From positions 1-23,022 of the forward strand of contig JAEWYW010000009.1 of assembly GCA_023458535.1 (NCBI GenBank): DNA of 23,022 nt. Direction: 5' to 3'. The position numbers were made by a program, and so were the translations under genes. The notes beneath the pieces are model-generated. The model was not told the DNA's origin. It made no database searches and saw nothing but the letters and a program-made list of their open reading frames with translations. The stretch is from Bacteroidota bacterium. Its GTDB lineage: Bacteria; Bacteroidota; Bacteroidia; Flavobacteriales; Weeksellaceae. Shown piece by piece: positions 8,085 to 14,535 of this stretch. How positions within the stretch are numbered: position 1 is the stretch's first letter; each line of letters opens with the position of its first letter.

Positions 8085-8951
8085 TTAGTCCAGTGTGAGC
8101 ATTTTTAAAGACCAGTAACTTCCGTTGTAAATATCCACATCTACTTTGGTATTAATGCCATAAACAATACCTTTCTCTGTAAATTGCCAGAAATCCCAGT
8201 TGTCATCAGGCGATGGTGCAGGCACGTCATTATAGTTGGCAAGCCATAATGGATAGCCTTCAAATTCTCCTTTCAAAAAATCCTTATGATAATGGTAATA
8301 CGTGTAAATAATAGGTTTTTCACCGTAAGCATCTTCCACTATCTTACACCATATTTTTAGGTCTTCCACGAGTTTTTCCTTGCTTTTCTTCTTGGGTATT
8401 CGTTCAATATCTAAAATAGGAGGGAGGTCGCCACTTTCCAATTTCACATTGGCCAAAAAATTATTAGCCTGTAGAACAGGATCTTCATCGGCACGATAAA
8501 AATGATATGCTCCCCGGATAAGATGGTGTTCTTTGGCTTTCAACCAAAAATCATCAAAATGCTTATCATTGCTTCTGTTTCCCATTGTAGCGCGTAATAC
8601 TACAAATTTTATGGGTATAGTTCTGTTTCCGATACTCAGGCTGTCCCACTTAATATCTTCCTTGCGCTGGTAATGAGAGATGTCGATTCCAAAAGTTTTG
8701 GTGGCATAGGAACCTATTATCCTATCAATTCTTGCAGTTTCAGCTTCAGAATTTTTAAGTTTTTTATGTTGAAATTTATTGAAATAAGTGGCATAGTAAA
8801 ATGCGATTTTTTCTTTTAAATAATATCCTGTTCCCGCTAAGACCAGTAATAACATTGCCAAAAAAATGTACTTCCGCAAAAAGTAATTTTTCTTGCGTTT
8901 TTTATGAATTTTTCGCTTTACAGCCTTCTTTTTCGTGGGAGCTTTTGGCAT
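8085..8951 (-). CDS. Membrane-anchored GH25 (lysozyme-like) muramidase
   Basis: The 288-aa protein begins with a very basic segment (about 15 Lys/Arg in the first 27 residues), then one hydrophobic helix (28-45). A GH25 domain fills about 85-285: GIDISHYQ with Asp90, KFVVLRAT, RGAYHFYRADEDP, the catalytic LDIE (Asp181, Glu183), PLWLANY and WDFWQFT. GH25 enzymes cut the beta-1,4 bond between N-acetylmuramic acid and N-acetylglucosamine. The basic tail followed by one helix implies an N-in inner-membrane anchor with the enzyme in the periplasm, so a cell-wall remodelling role is likelier than a phage lysin. It is first in a minus-strand run with the ABC-F gene (99 nt gap). The promoter is almost on top of the start codon. 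Confidence 0.9.
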   Translation of the reverse strand: MPKAPTKKKAVKRKIHKKRKKNYFLRKYIFLAMLLLVLAGTGYYLKEKIAFYYATYFNKFQHKKLKNSEAETARIDRIIGSYATKTFGIDISHYQRKEDIKWDSLSIGNRTIPIKFVVLRATMGNRSNDKHFDDFWLKAKEHHLIRGAYHFYRADEDPVLQANNFLANVKLESGDLPPILDIERIPKKKSKEKLVEDLKIWCKIVEDAYGEKPIIYTYYHYHKDFLKGEFEGYPLWLANYNDVPAPSPDDNWDFWQFTEKGIVYGINTKVDVDIYNGSYWSLKMLTLD

Positions 8952-8958
8952 CGGTTTG

Positions 8959-8989
8959 CAAATGTAATTAAAGTGATACGAGAAGACAA
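8959..8989 (-). promoter_or_regulatory. Bacteroidota-type promoter of the GH25 gene
   Basis: TTG (8987-8989), a 20-nt spacer and TACATTTG (8959-8966) form a full consensus match, identical in -7 sequence and spacing to the TonB receptor promoter. Only 7 nt separate the -7 element from ATG 8951, so the transcript should be leaderless or have a leader of a few bases. Confidence 0.72.
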
Positions 8990-9052
8990 GTACAGAATTT
9001 TATTTTATATAATATCGTCCCAAAACAGGAAGTAAAACATGTAAAATTTCAG

Positions 9053-9060
9053 TAAATTTG
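9053..9060 (+). promoter_or_regulatory. -7 element of the ndh-trmD promoter
   Basis: TAAATTTG matches TAnnTTTG and lies 13 nt ahead of ATG 9074. No TTG is seen at the expected upstream distance, so the -33 half is missing or weak. It would drive a very short leader. Confidence 0.5.
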
Positions 9061-9073
9061 TAAAAAATACCCT

Positions 9074-10333
9074 ATGCGAGATAAGATAGTTGTAGTAGGA
9101 GGCGGTTTTGCAGGTTTAAAATTTGCAAGAAAAATGAATGGTAAAGCCGGGCAGAAGGTGATGGTGATTGATAAAGTAAACCACCATATGTTTCAGCCTT
9201 TATTTTATCAAGTGGCCTGCGGAAGGATTGAGCCTTCTAATATCTCTTTCCCTTTTCGAAAAATTTTTCAGAAATCTAAAAACATTCAATTCAGAATGGT
9301 GGATGTGGAAAAGATTATTCCTGAAGAAAATAAAATACTTACCAGTGATGGTAGTTTTACTTATGATAAATTGGTGATAGCCACGGGTTGTAAAACTAAT
9401 TTTTTCGGTAATGAAAAAATGGAAAATCTAGCCTATGGTATGAAAAATACTCAGGAAGCCATAAGCATAAGAAATCACGTGTTGCTCACTTTCGAAAAGT
9501 TGATCAACGAGAAAAAGAGAAGTGATGAAGGCAATTGGAATATTGTTATCGTAGGTAGTGGTCCAACAGGAGTAGAGCTGGCAGGCGCATTTGCTGAAAT
9601 GAAAAAGGAAGTTCTTCCGAGAGACTATCCACACATGAGTTTCCATGATTTAAAGATTATCCTCATAAGTGCTACAGAAAAGCCTTTGGATGTCATGAGC
9701 AAAGAAGCTCAAGACAAATCGGAACTGTATTTAAAGCAACTGGGGGTTGATTTTTGGAGTGGGGAAAGGGTGATAGATTATGATGGCGACAAAGTTTATT
9801 TGCAAAGTGGAAAAGAAATCGCCAGCAATAACGTGATTTGGGCCGCGGGCGTTACAGGCAATATTATAGATGGATTAAGCTCGGAAAAAGTGGTTCGAAA
9901 CAGGTATGTGGTAGACCGCTATAATAAAGTAGCTGGATACGATAATATCTACGCCATTGGTGACGTAGCCTATATGGAAACGCCAAAATATCCACAAGGT
10001 CATCCGCAGGTGGCCAACGTTGCACTCACTCAGGCGAAAAACCTTGGTGAAAATCTATTGCGCAAGAATAAATCCGAATGGAAAGAATTTGAATATATCG
10101 ACAAAGGCTCGATGGCTACGATTGGTAAACACAGAGCGGTGGTTGATTTGCCCAAATGGAAATTTCAAGGTGTTTTTGCATGGTATTTTTGGATGTTTCT
10201 GCACCTCATGCTTATCTTATCTGTTAGAAATAAATTAGCCATTTTCTTCAACTGGATGTGGAGCTATTTCAATAAGGATTCATCCCTTCGATTAATTATA
10301 TTACCCAACAAAAAAAATTCAACCCAACAATGA
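9074..10333 (+). CDS. ndh: Type II NADH dehydrogenase (NDH-2), membrane-associated flavoprotein
   Basis: The 419-aa protein has an N-terminal FAD-binding Rossmann motif (VVVGGGFAGL, 6-15), a second dinucleotide motif for NADH (IVGSGPTGVELAG, 159-171) and the FAD-closing IYAIGDVAY (292-300). PQVANVALTQAKNLGENL (311-328) matches the NDH-2 quinone-site helix. The C-terminus (368-399, FAWYFWMFLHLMLILSVRNK and on) is the amphipathic membrane-binding segment of respiratory NDH-2. It passes electrons from NADH to the quinone pool without pumping protons. The stop codon overlaps the trmD start as ATGA, so the two are translationally coupled. Start ATG 9074 fits the short distance to the promoter and the usual family N-terminus. 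Confidence 0.92.
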   Translation: MRDKIVVVGGGFAGLKFARKMNGKAGQKVMVIDKVNHHMFQPLFYQVACGRIEPSNISFPFRKIFQKSKNIQFRMVDVEKIIPEENKILTSDGSFTYDKLVIATGCKTNFFGNEKMENLAYGMKNTQEAISIRNHVLLTFEKLINEKKRSDEGNWNIVIVGSGPTGVELAGAFAEMKKEVLPRDYPHMSFHDLKIILISATEKPLDVMSKEAQDKSELYLKQLGVDFWSGERVIDYDGDKVYLQSGKEIASNNVIWAAGVTGNIIDGLSSEKVVRNRYVVDRYNKVAGYDNIYAIGDVAYMETPKYPQGHPQVANVALTQAKNLGENLLRKNKSEWKEFEYIDKGSMATIGKHRAVVDLPKWKFQGVFAWYFWMFLHLMLILSVRNKLAIFFNWMWSYFNKDSSLRLIILPNKKNSTQQ

Positions 10334-11007
10334 GGATAGATATCATCTCCGTACTTCCTGAACTTATGGAAAGTCCTTTTCATGCTTCAATATTAAAAAG
10401 AGCTGTACAAAAAGGCTTGGCAGAAGTGCATTTTCATCAGCTGAGAGATTGGGGTTTGGGAAAACACAAGCAGGTGGACGATGAACCTTATGGCGGTGGT
10501 GCCGGAATGGTGATGATGGTGGAGCCTTTGGATAACTGTATTTCATCGCTAAAAGCAGAAAGAGAATACGATGATGTGATCTATTTAACTCCGGATGGAA
10601 AAACCTTAAACCAAAGAATAGCCAACACATTGTCTATTAAAAATAATTTACTCTTTATTTGCGGACATTACAAAGGGATTGACCAGCGTGTGCGAGATAT
10701 GCACGTTACATTGGAGATTTCCATTGGTGATTATGTTTTAACGGGTGGCGAATTGGCAGCTTGTGTATTGGCAGATTCCATTATTAGGTTGCTCCCTGGA
10801 GTGTTGAACGATGAACAAAGTGCGCTTACAGACAGTTTTCAGGATGATTTGTTGTCACCACCCATTTACACCCGACCAGATGTTTACAAAGGTCATGAGG
10901 TTCCAAAAATTCTTTTAAGCGGTAATTTTCCCAAGGTAGAAGAGTGGCGACATGACCAAGCGGTAAAAATTACTACTGAAAGGAGACCTGATCTTTTAAA
11001 TGATTGA
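10330..11007 (+). CDS. trmD: tRNA (guanine(37)-N1)-methyltransferase TrmD
   Basis: The 225-aa protein matches TrmD from end to end: MRIDIISVLPELM, LRDWGLGKHKQVDDEPYGGG, GAGMVMMVEP, the knot segments IYLTPDGKTLNQ, ICGHYKGIDQRV and ISIGDYVLTGGELA, and the C-terminal helical domain (LPGVLNDEQSALTDSF, SGNFPKVEEWR). It uses S-adenosylmethionine bound in a trefoil knot to methylate G37 of tRNAs and prevents +1 frameshifting; Asp at about position 158 (DSF) is the usual catalytic base region. The ATG overlaps the ndh stop by four bases. rimM, rpsP and rplS, common neighbours of trmD in other phyla, are absent here. Confidence 0.97.
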   Translation: MRIDIISVLPELMESPFHASILKRAVQKGLAEVHFHQLRDWGLGKHKQVDDEPYGGGAGMVMMVEPLDNCISSLKAEREYDDVIYLTPDGKTLNQRIANTLSIKNNLLFICGHYKGIDQRVRDMHVTLEISIGDYVLTGGELAACVLADSIIRLLPGVLNDEQSALTDSFQDDLLSPPIYTRPDVYKGHEVPKILLSGNFPKVEEWRHDQAVKITTERRPDLLND

Positions 11008-11035
11008 TTTTTTTAATTTTTTAGCCCTTATATTT

Positions 11036-11066
11036 ATTGTGTAAAATACTTTATTTTATACACAAT
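11036..11066 (+). other. Hairpin in the trmD 3' region, not a classical terminator
   Basis: ATTGTGTA (11036-11043) pairs with TACACAAT (11059-11066). An inner AAATA/TATTT helix is separated by a 2-nt bulge. No T tract follows on either strand, so it may stabilise the ndh-trmD transcript end rather than terminate it. The rest of the 200-nt gap is AT-rich with no gene. Confidence 0.35.
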
Positions 11067-11209
11067 TCTATCTAATCGTATTAAAATATATTAATAAAAG
11101 TTAAAATTTCAAGGCTTTTACAATTTCAAAACCTTTTTTTAATAAAAAAATATTAAATTTACGTTTCGTAATTTAAAATTTAAGAATTCGGAAAAGATTA
11201 AAGTATTAA

Positions 11210-12148
11210 ATGGAGTTGTTTGCCTTTTACAATGTAGAAAATTTGTTCCTTCCAGATTCTAAGTCACTTCATCGGCTGAATCCTACCAAATCTGGGCTCC
11301 GCAATTGGGATGAACAAAAATATCAGAATAAACTTTTTAAAATAGGATCTGTCTTTCAGTTGATGAAAGATGAATATGCTGCGTTTCCTTTCATGTTTGG
11401 CTTGTCTGAAATTTCTGGCAGGAAAGTACTTGAAGATCTGTTGGAAACAGCTGATTTAAAAGATGTTTATGGTATCGTTCATTACAATTCTATGGACGAG
11501 AGAAAAGTGGATGTTGCTTTGTTGTATGATAAAACGAAAGTAGAAATATTACATTCTGAGCCTATTACTTTTTTCTTCGAAATTGAAGATGATAATCCTG
11601 AAAACTACGATACCACCAGAGATGTTCTGTGGGCGAAAGTGAAATATGAAGAGCAGATCATTAACGTTTTTGTGCTGCATCTTCCTTCTCAGAAAGAGGA
11701 AATCAACCGTCCGAAGCGCGATTATATCCTCAATTCAATCAAAGAGAAAATTTTCACACTTGTAAAAGAACACGGAGAATCGGCGATCATCTGTGGAGAT
11801 TTCAATGAAAACCCTCATGAAGACAACATCCGACAGTTTTCGACTCAAGAAAATGGAAGTTCTTTAATGGTAGCGCCTTTTGATGATTTGTTCACCAATC
11901 AGCAGTTTTCCACCTTTCATTCAAAAAATGGTTTACTGTTCGATCAGATTTTGATAAGTTCGGATTTTTTAACCAATAAAAATTCCCTACAATTTGATTC
12001 TGCAAGAGTTTTTAAAATTGATAAACTCAGCGACTGGAACAAAAAATATTTTGGACGACCTTACCGAACCTATGCAGGGACAAGGTATTTGGGCGGCTAC
12101 AGTGATCACTTTCCCGTTCTTATAAAATTCAATAAAAAAATAATTTAA
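11210..12148 (+). CDS. Endonuclease/exonuclease/phosphatase (EEP) family protein
   Basis: The 312-aa protein shows the EEP (DNase I-like, Mg-dependent) catalytic set in order: YNVENLF (Asn8), LSEI with Glu67, VLHLPS with His157, CGDFNENP with Asp197 and Asn199, and the closing SDHFPV with Asp299-His300. There is no signal peptide or membrane segment, so it is probably cytoplasmic. Family members cleave phosphodiester or phosphate-ester bonds in nucleic acids, lipids or nucleotides; the substrate here cannot be told. It is the first gene of a tight unit with the Lrp-type regulator (11 nt) and deoC. An imperfect -7 (TACGTTTC, 11160-11167) is the best promoter candidate. The gene may supply DNA breakdown products to the nucleoside route, but that is only an inference. 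Confidence 0.85.
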   Translation: MELFAFYNVENLFLPDSKSLHRLNPTKSGLRNWDEQKYQNKLFKIGSVFQLMKDEYAAFPFMFGLSEISGRKVLEDLLETADLKDVYGIVHYNSMDERKVDVALLYDKTKVEILHSEPITFFFEIEDDNPENYDTTRDVLWAKVKYEEQIINVFVLHLPSQKEEINRPKRDYILNSIKEKIFTLVKEHGESAIICGDFNENPHEDNIRQFSTQENGSSLMVAPFDDLFTNQQFSTFHSKNGLLFDQILISSDFLTNKNSLQFDSARVFKIDKLSDWNKKYFGRPYRTYAGTRYLGGYSDHFPVLIKFNKKII

Positions 12149-12159
12149 TAATAAAAATA

Positions 12160-12630
12160 ATGAAAAATTCAAACAGCGACAGCTATCATTTAGACGCGAT
12201 TGACAAGGAGATCATCTATATGCTAATGGATAATGCAAAGACTTCATTGGCGCACATCTCCAAACATGTCGGGATTTCTACGACTGCGGTTCACCAAAGA
12301 ATTAAGAAATTAGAGCAGGCAGGTGTTATCGAAAATTCTATTTCATTTCTAAACCCTAAAAAAGTAGGTTATAATGTTGTGTCTTTCATTGGTGTGTATT
12401 TGGAGCAACCAACACAATATCAGGAAATTGTAAAAACATTGAAGGAAGTTGATGAAGTAATTGAAGTACATTGTATTACTGGTATTTACTCTTTATTCTT
12501 GAAAGTGCTTTGCAAGGATAATGAACACCTGATGGAAGTTTTGAGTAAAGTACAGAAACACAAAGGTGTAATGCGTACCGAAACCTTTATTTCTTTAGAG
12601 CAGCCTATCGGAAGACAATTGAAAGTATAA
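12160..12630 (+). CDS. Lrp/AsnC-family transcriptional regulator
   Basis: The 156-aa protein has an N-terminal winged helix-turn-helix (about 10-60, LDAIDKEIIYMLMDNAKTSL and ISTTAVHQRIKKLEQAGVI) and a C-terminal RAM ligand/oligomer domain (about 70-150, with VDEVIEVHCITGIYSLFLKV). This is standard Lrp/AsnC size and order. These proteins bind DNA as dimers to octamers or larger and usually sense amino acids. It lies 11 nt after the EEP gene and 5 nt before deoC, which suggests an operon and possibly local control of it. The ligand is unknown. Confidence 0.93.
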   Translation: MKNSNSDSYHLDAIDKEIIYMLMDNAKTSLAHISKHVGISTTAVHQRIKKLEQAGVIENSISFLNPKKVGYNVVSFIGVYLEQPTQYQEIVKTLKEVDEVIEVHCITGIYSLFLKVLCKDNEHLMEVLSKVQKHKGVMRTETFISLEQPIGRQLKV

Positions 12631-12635
12631 TTACC

Positions 12636-13379
12636 ATGAATATCGCTCAGTATTTAGATTCAACTTATCTTAAAACCCCTTCTCAATCTGGCTTATCAGA
12701 AGAAGAAACTCAAAAAAAGGTGATGGAATTGGTGGATGAAGCCATTGAAAACAATCTTTTTGCAGTGATGATTCGTCCTGATTATGTAAAAACTGTCAAA
12801 GATTACATACAAGAGAAAAATGAAAATGTAGTGGTGGGAACGGTAATTGGTTTTCACGAAGGAAGTTATTCTACAGAAGAAAAACTTACTGAAGCACAAA
12901 AAGCCATTGCTGACGGTGCCGATGAGTTGGATTTTGTGATTAATTATGAAGCTTACAAAAGAGGAGAAATAAATGGGGTAAAAAATGAGTTTTTACAATG
13001 CACTCAGCTTTGCTTGGATAATGGTAAAGTAGCCAAATGGATTATTGAAATAGCAGCACTTACCGATGAGCAGATTGCAGATTTAACATCAAAAATTTGG
13101 TCTTGGGCGCAGGAGAATTTCTCAGAAAAAGATTTCTCAAAGATTTTTGTAAAATCATCAACGGGTTTTTATGAGACGGAAGGGGGGAAACCTAATGGAG
13201 CCACTTTTGAGGGCATTCAAATTATGCTTAATAATGCGGGAAAACTGCCTGTAAAAGCGGCTGGTGGTGTAAGAACTCCTGACGATGCAGAGAAAATGAT
13301 TGCTTTGGGAGTACAGCGCATAGGAACTTCTTCCGCAGTAGTATTGCTGAAAAATGAAAAAGGTGAAGCTGGATACTAA
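12636..13379 (+). CDS. deoC: Deoxyribose-phosphate aldolase
   Basis: The 247-aa TIM-barrel enzyme has the DERA signatures: DSTYLK near the start, TVIGFHEG, GADELDFVIN with the catalytic Asp99, the Schiff-base lysine in IFVKSSTGF (Lys173), the second lysine in VKAAGGVRT (Lys207) and IGTSSA. The C-terminal residue is a tyrosine, as in E. coli DeoC, where that residue assists proton transfer. It splits 2-deoxyribose-5-phosphate into acetaldehyde and glyceraldehyde-3-phosphate in the cytoplasm. It is the last gene of the EEP-Lrp-deoC unit and is followed by a terminator 25 nt on. Slightly divergent spots (MIRPDYV, EIAALTD) are still compatible with the family. Confidence 0.94.
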   Translation: MNIAQYLDSTYLKTPSQSGLSEEETQKKVMELVDEAIENNLFAVMIRPDYVKTVKDYIQEKNENVVVGTVIGFHEGSYSTEEKLTEAQKAIADGADELDFVINYEAYKRGEINGVKNEFLQCTQLCLDNGKVAKWIIEIAALTDEQIADLTSKIWSWAQENFSEKDFSKIFVKSSTGFYETEGGKPNGATFEGIQIMLNNAGKLPVKAAGGVRTPDDAEKMIALGVQRIGTSSAVVLLKNEKGEAGY

Positions 13380-13403
13380 ATTTCCATTCAATAGATTATA
13401 ATA

Positions 13404-13437
13404 AAAAGGCTTTCATTGATTGATATGAAAGCCTTTT
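13404..13437. terminator. Bidirectional terminator between deoC and dus
   Basis: A perfect 13-bp stem (13404-13416 with 13425-13437, AAAAGGCTTTCAT) has an 8-nt loop and A/T tracts on both sides. It sits between two convergent genes, 24 nt after deoC and 5 nt after the dus stop. Confidence 0.9.
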
Positions 13438-13442
13438 ATTAT

Positions 13443-14441
13443 TTAGGAAACTTGAGGTTCGTAATTGTTATAGAATAACTGTGTTTCTTCAATTACAGCA
13501 TCCATTTCCTCTAAGGTGTAAACTTCTAAAAACTTCTTTCTGAAATCTTTAAAATGAGGAATTCCACGGAAGTAATTGCTATAATGCTGTCGCATTTCCA
13601 CCAATCCAAGACGTTCGCCTTTCCACTCTGCGCTCCATTCAGCGTGTTGTCTCACCGCCAGTAAACGGTCTGCAATGGTTGGTTCAGGTAAATGTTCTCC
13701 TGTTGCAAAGAAATGTTTTATTTCATTGAAAATCCATGGATATCCAATGGCTCCTCTGCCGATCATGATACCGTCGCAGTCGTATTTTTGTTTATATTCC
13801 AGAGCTTTTTCAGGAGAATCAATATCACCATTTCCGAAAATAGGAATTTCGATATTTGGATTGTTTTTTATTCTTGAAATATGGTTCCAGTCGGCTTCGC
13901 CTTTATACATCTGGCCTCTGGTCCTCGCATGAATGGTTAGGGCTTTAATACCAGTATCCTGCAAACGTTCTGCAACCTCATCAATATTAATAGAATTACT
14001 ATCCCAGCCTAAACGAGTCTTTACCGTAACTGGAAGATGAGTGGAACTAACAACAGCCTTAGTAAGTCGAACCATAAGGTCGATGTCTTTAAGAACGCCC
14101 GCGCCTGCACCTTTGCAAACCACTTTTTTTACAGGGCAACCAAAATTGATATCTACTAAATCTGGATTCACGGTTTCCACAATTCTTGCAGACATTGCCA
14201 TGGCTTCCTCATCACCACCAAAAATCTGTATTCCCACTGGCCTCTCATAGTCGAAAATGTCAAGTTTTTTTCTGCTCTTCATGGCATCACGAATTAAACC
14301 TTCAGAAGAAATAAACTCTGAATACATTAAATCTGCACCATGCATTTTGCATAATCTACGGAAAGGAGGATCGCTCACATCTTCCATAGGTGCTAACAAA
14401 AGCGGAAATTCGGGAAGCTCTATGTTGCCAATTTTTACCAT
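13443..14441 (-). CDS. dus: tRNA-dihydrouridine synthase (DusB-like)
   Basis: The protein (332 aa from ATG 14441) has the FMN-binding TIM barrel and helical tail of Dus enzymes: LLLAPMEDVSDPPFRRLC, GIQIFGG, DINFGCPVKKV with the catalytic cysteine (Cys102), VTVKTRLGWD, LTIHARTRGQMYKGEADW, GNGDI and IMIGRGAIGYPWIF. The GCPVKKV form and overall size are nearest DusB. It reduces specific uridines in the tRNA D-loop with NADPH via FMN. A longer frame opens with GTG at 14474, but the -7 promoter element (14446-14453) lies inside that extension, and ATG 14441 gives the usual N-terminus (MVKIGNIELP). The transcript would be essentially leaderless. It is a single-gene unit. Confidence 0.95.
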   Translation of the reverse strand: MVKIGNIELPEFPLLLAPMEDVSDPPFRRLCKMHGADLMYSEFISSEGLIRDAMKSRKKLDIFDYERPVGIQIFGGDEEAMAMSARIVETVNPDLVDINFGCPVKKVVCKGAGAGVLKDIDLMVRLTKAVVSSTHLPVTVKTRLGWDSNSINIDEVAERLQDTGIKALTIHARTRGQMYKGEADWNHISRIKNNPNIEIPIFGNGDIDSPEKALEYKQKYDCDGIMIGRGAIGYPWIFNEIKHFFATGEHLPEPTIADRLLAVRQHAEWSAEWKGERLGLVEMRQHYSNYFRGIPHFKDFRKKFLEVYTLEEMDAVIEETQLFYNNYEPQVS

Positions 14442-14445
14442 GCTG

Positions 14446-14453
14446 CAAAGATA
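14446..14453 (-). promoter_or_regulatory. -7 element directly ahead of dus
   Basis: TATCTTTG on the minus strand matches TAnnTTTG with only 4 nt before ATG 14441. The nearest upstream TTG (14479-14481) gives a 25-nt spacer, longer than consensus, so the -33 half is doubtful. If functional, transcription starts at or next to the A of the ATG. Confidence 0.5.
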
Positions 14454-14489
14454 CGCATTCTGGATATTTTCCACTATTCAAATTTTTTA

Positions 14490-14518
14490 TTGTTGATTCG
14501 AAAAGATTTTTATATTTG
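14490..14518 (+). promoter_or_regulatory. Bacteroidota-type promoter of the secreted protein gene at 14536
   Basis: TTG (14490-14492), an 18-nt spacer and TATATTTG (14511-14518) lie 17 nt ahead of ATG 14536. The spacer is one or two bases shorter than usual. It is divergent to, and close beside, the dus promoter. Confidence 0.62.
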
Positions 14519-14535
14519 TTATACAATTATTTTAT

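Noticed and set aside
14442..14474. GTG start for dus
   Set aside because: The extension contains the TATCTTTG promoter element; ATG 14441 matches the family N-terminus.
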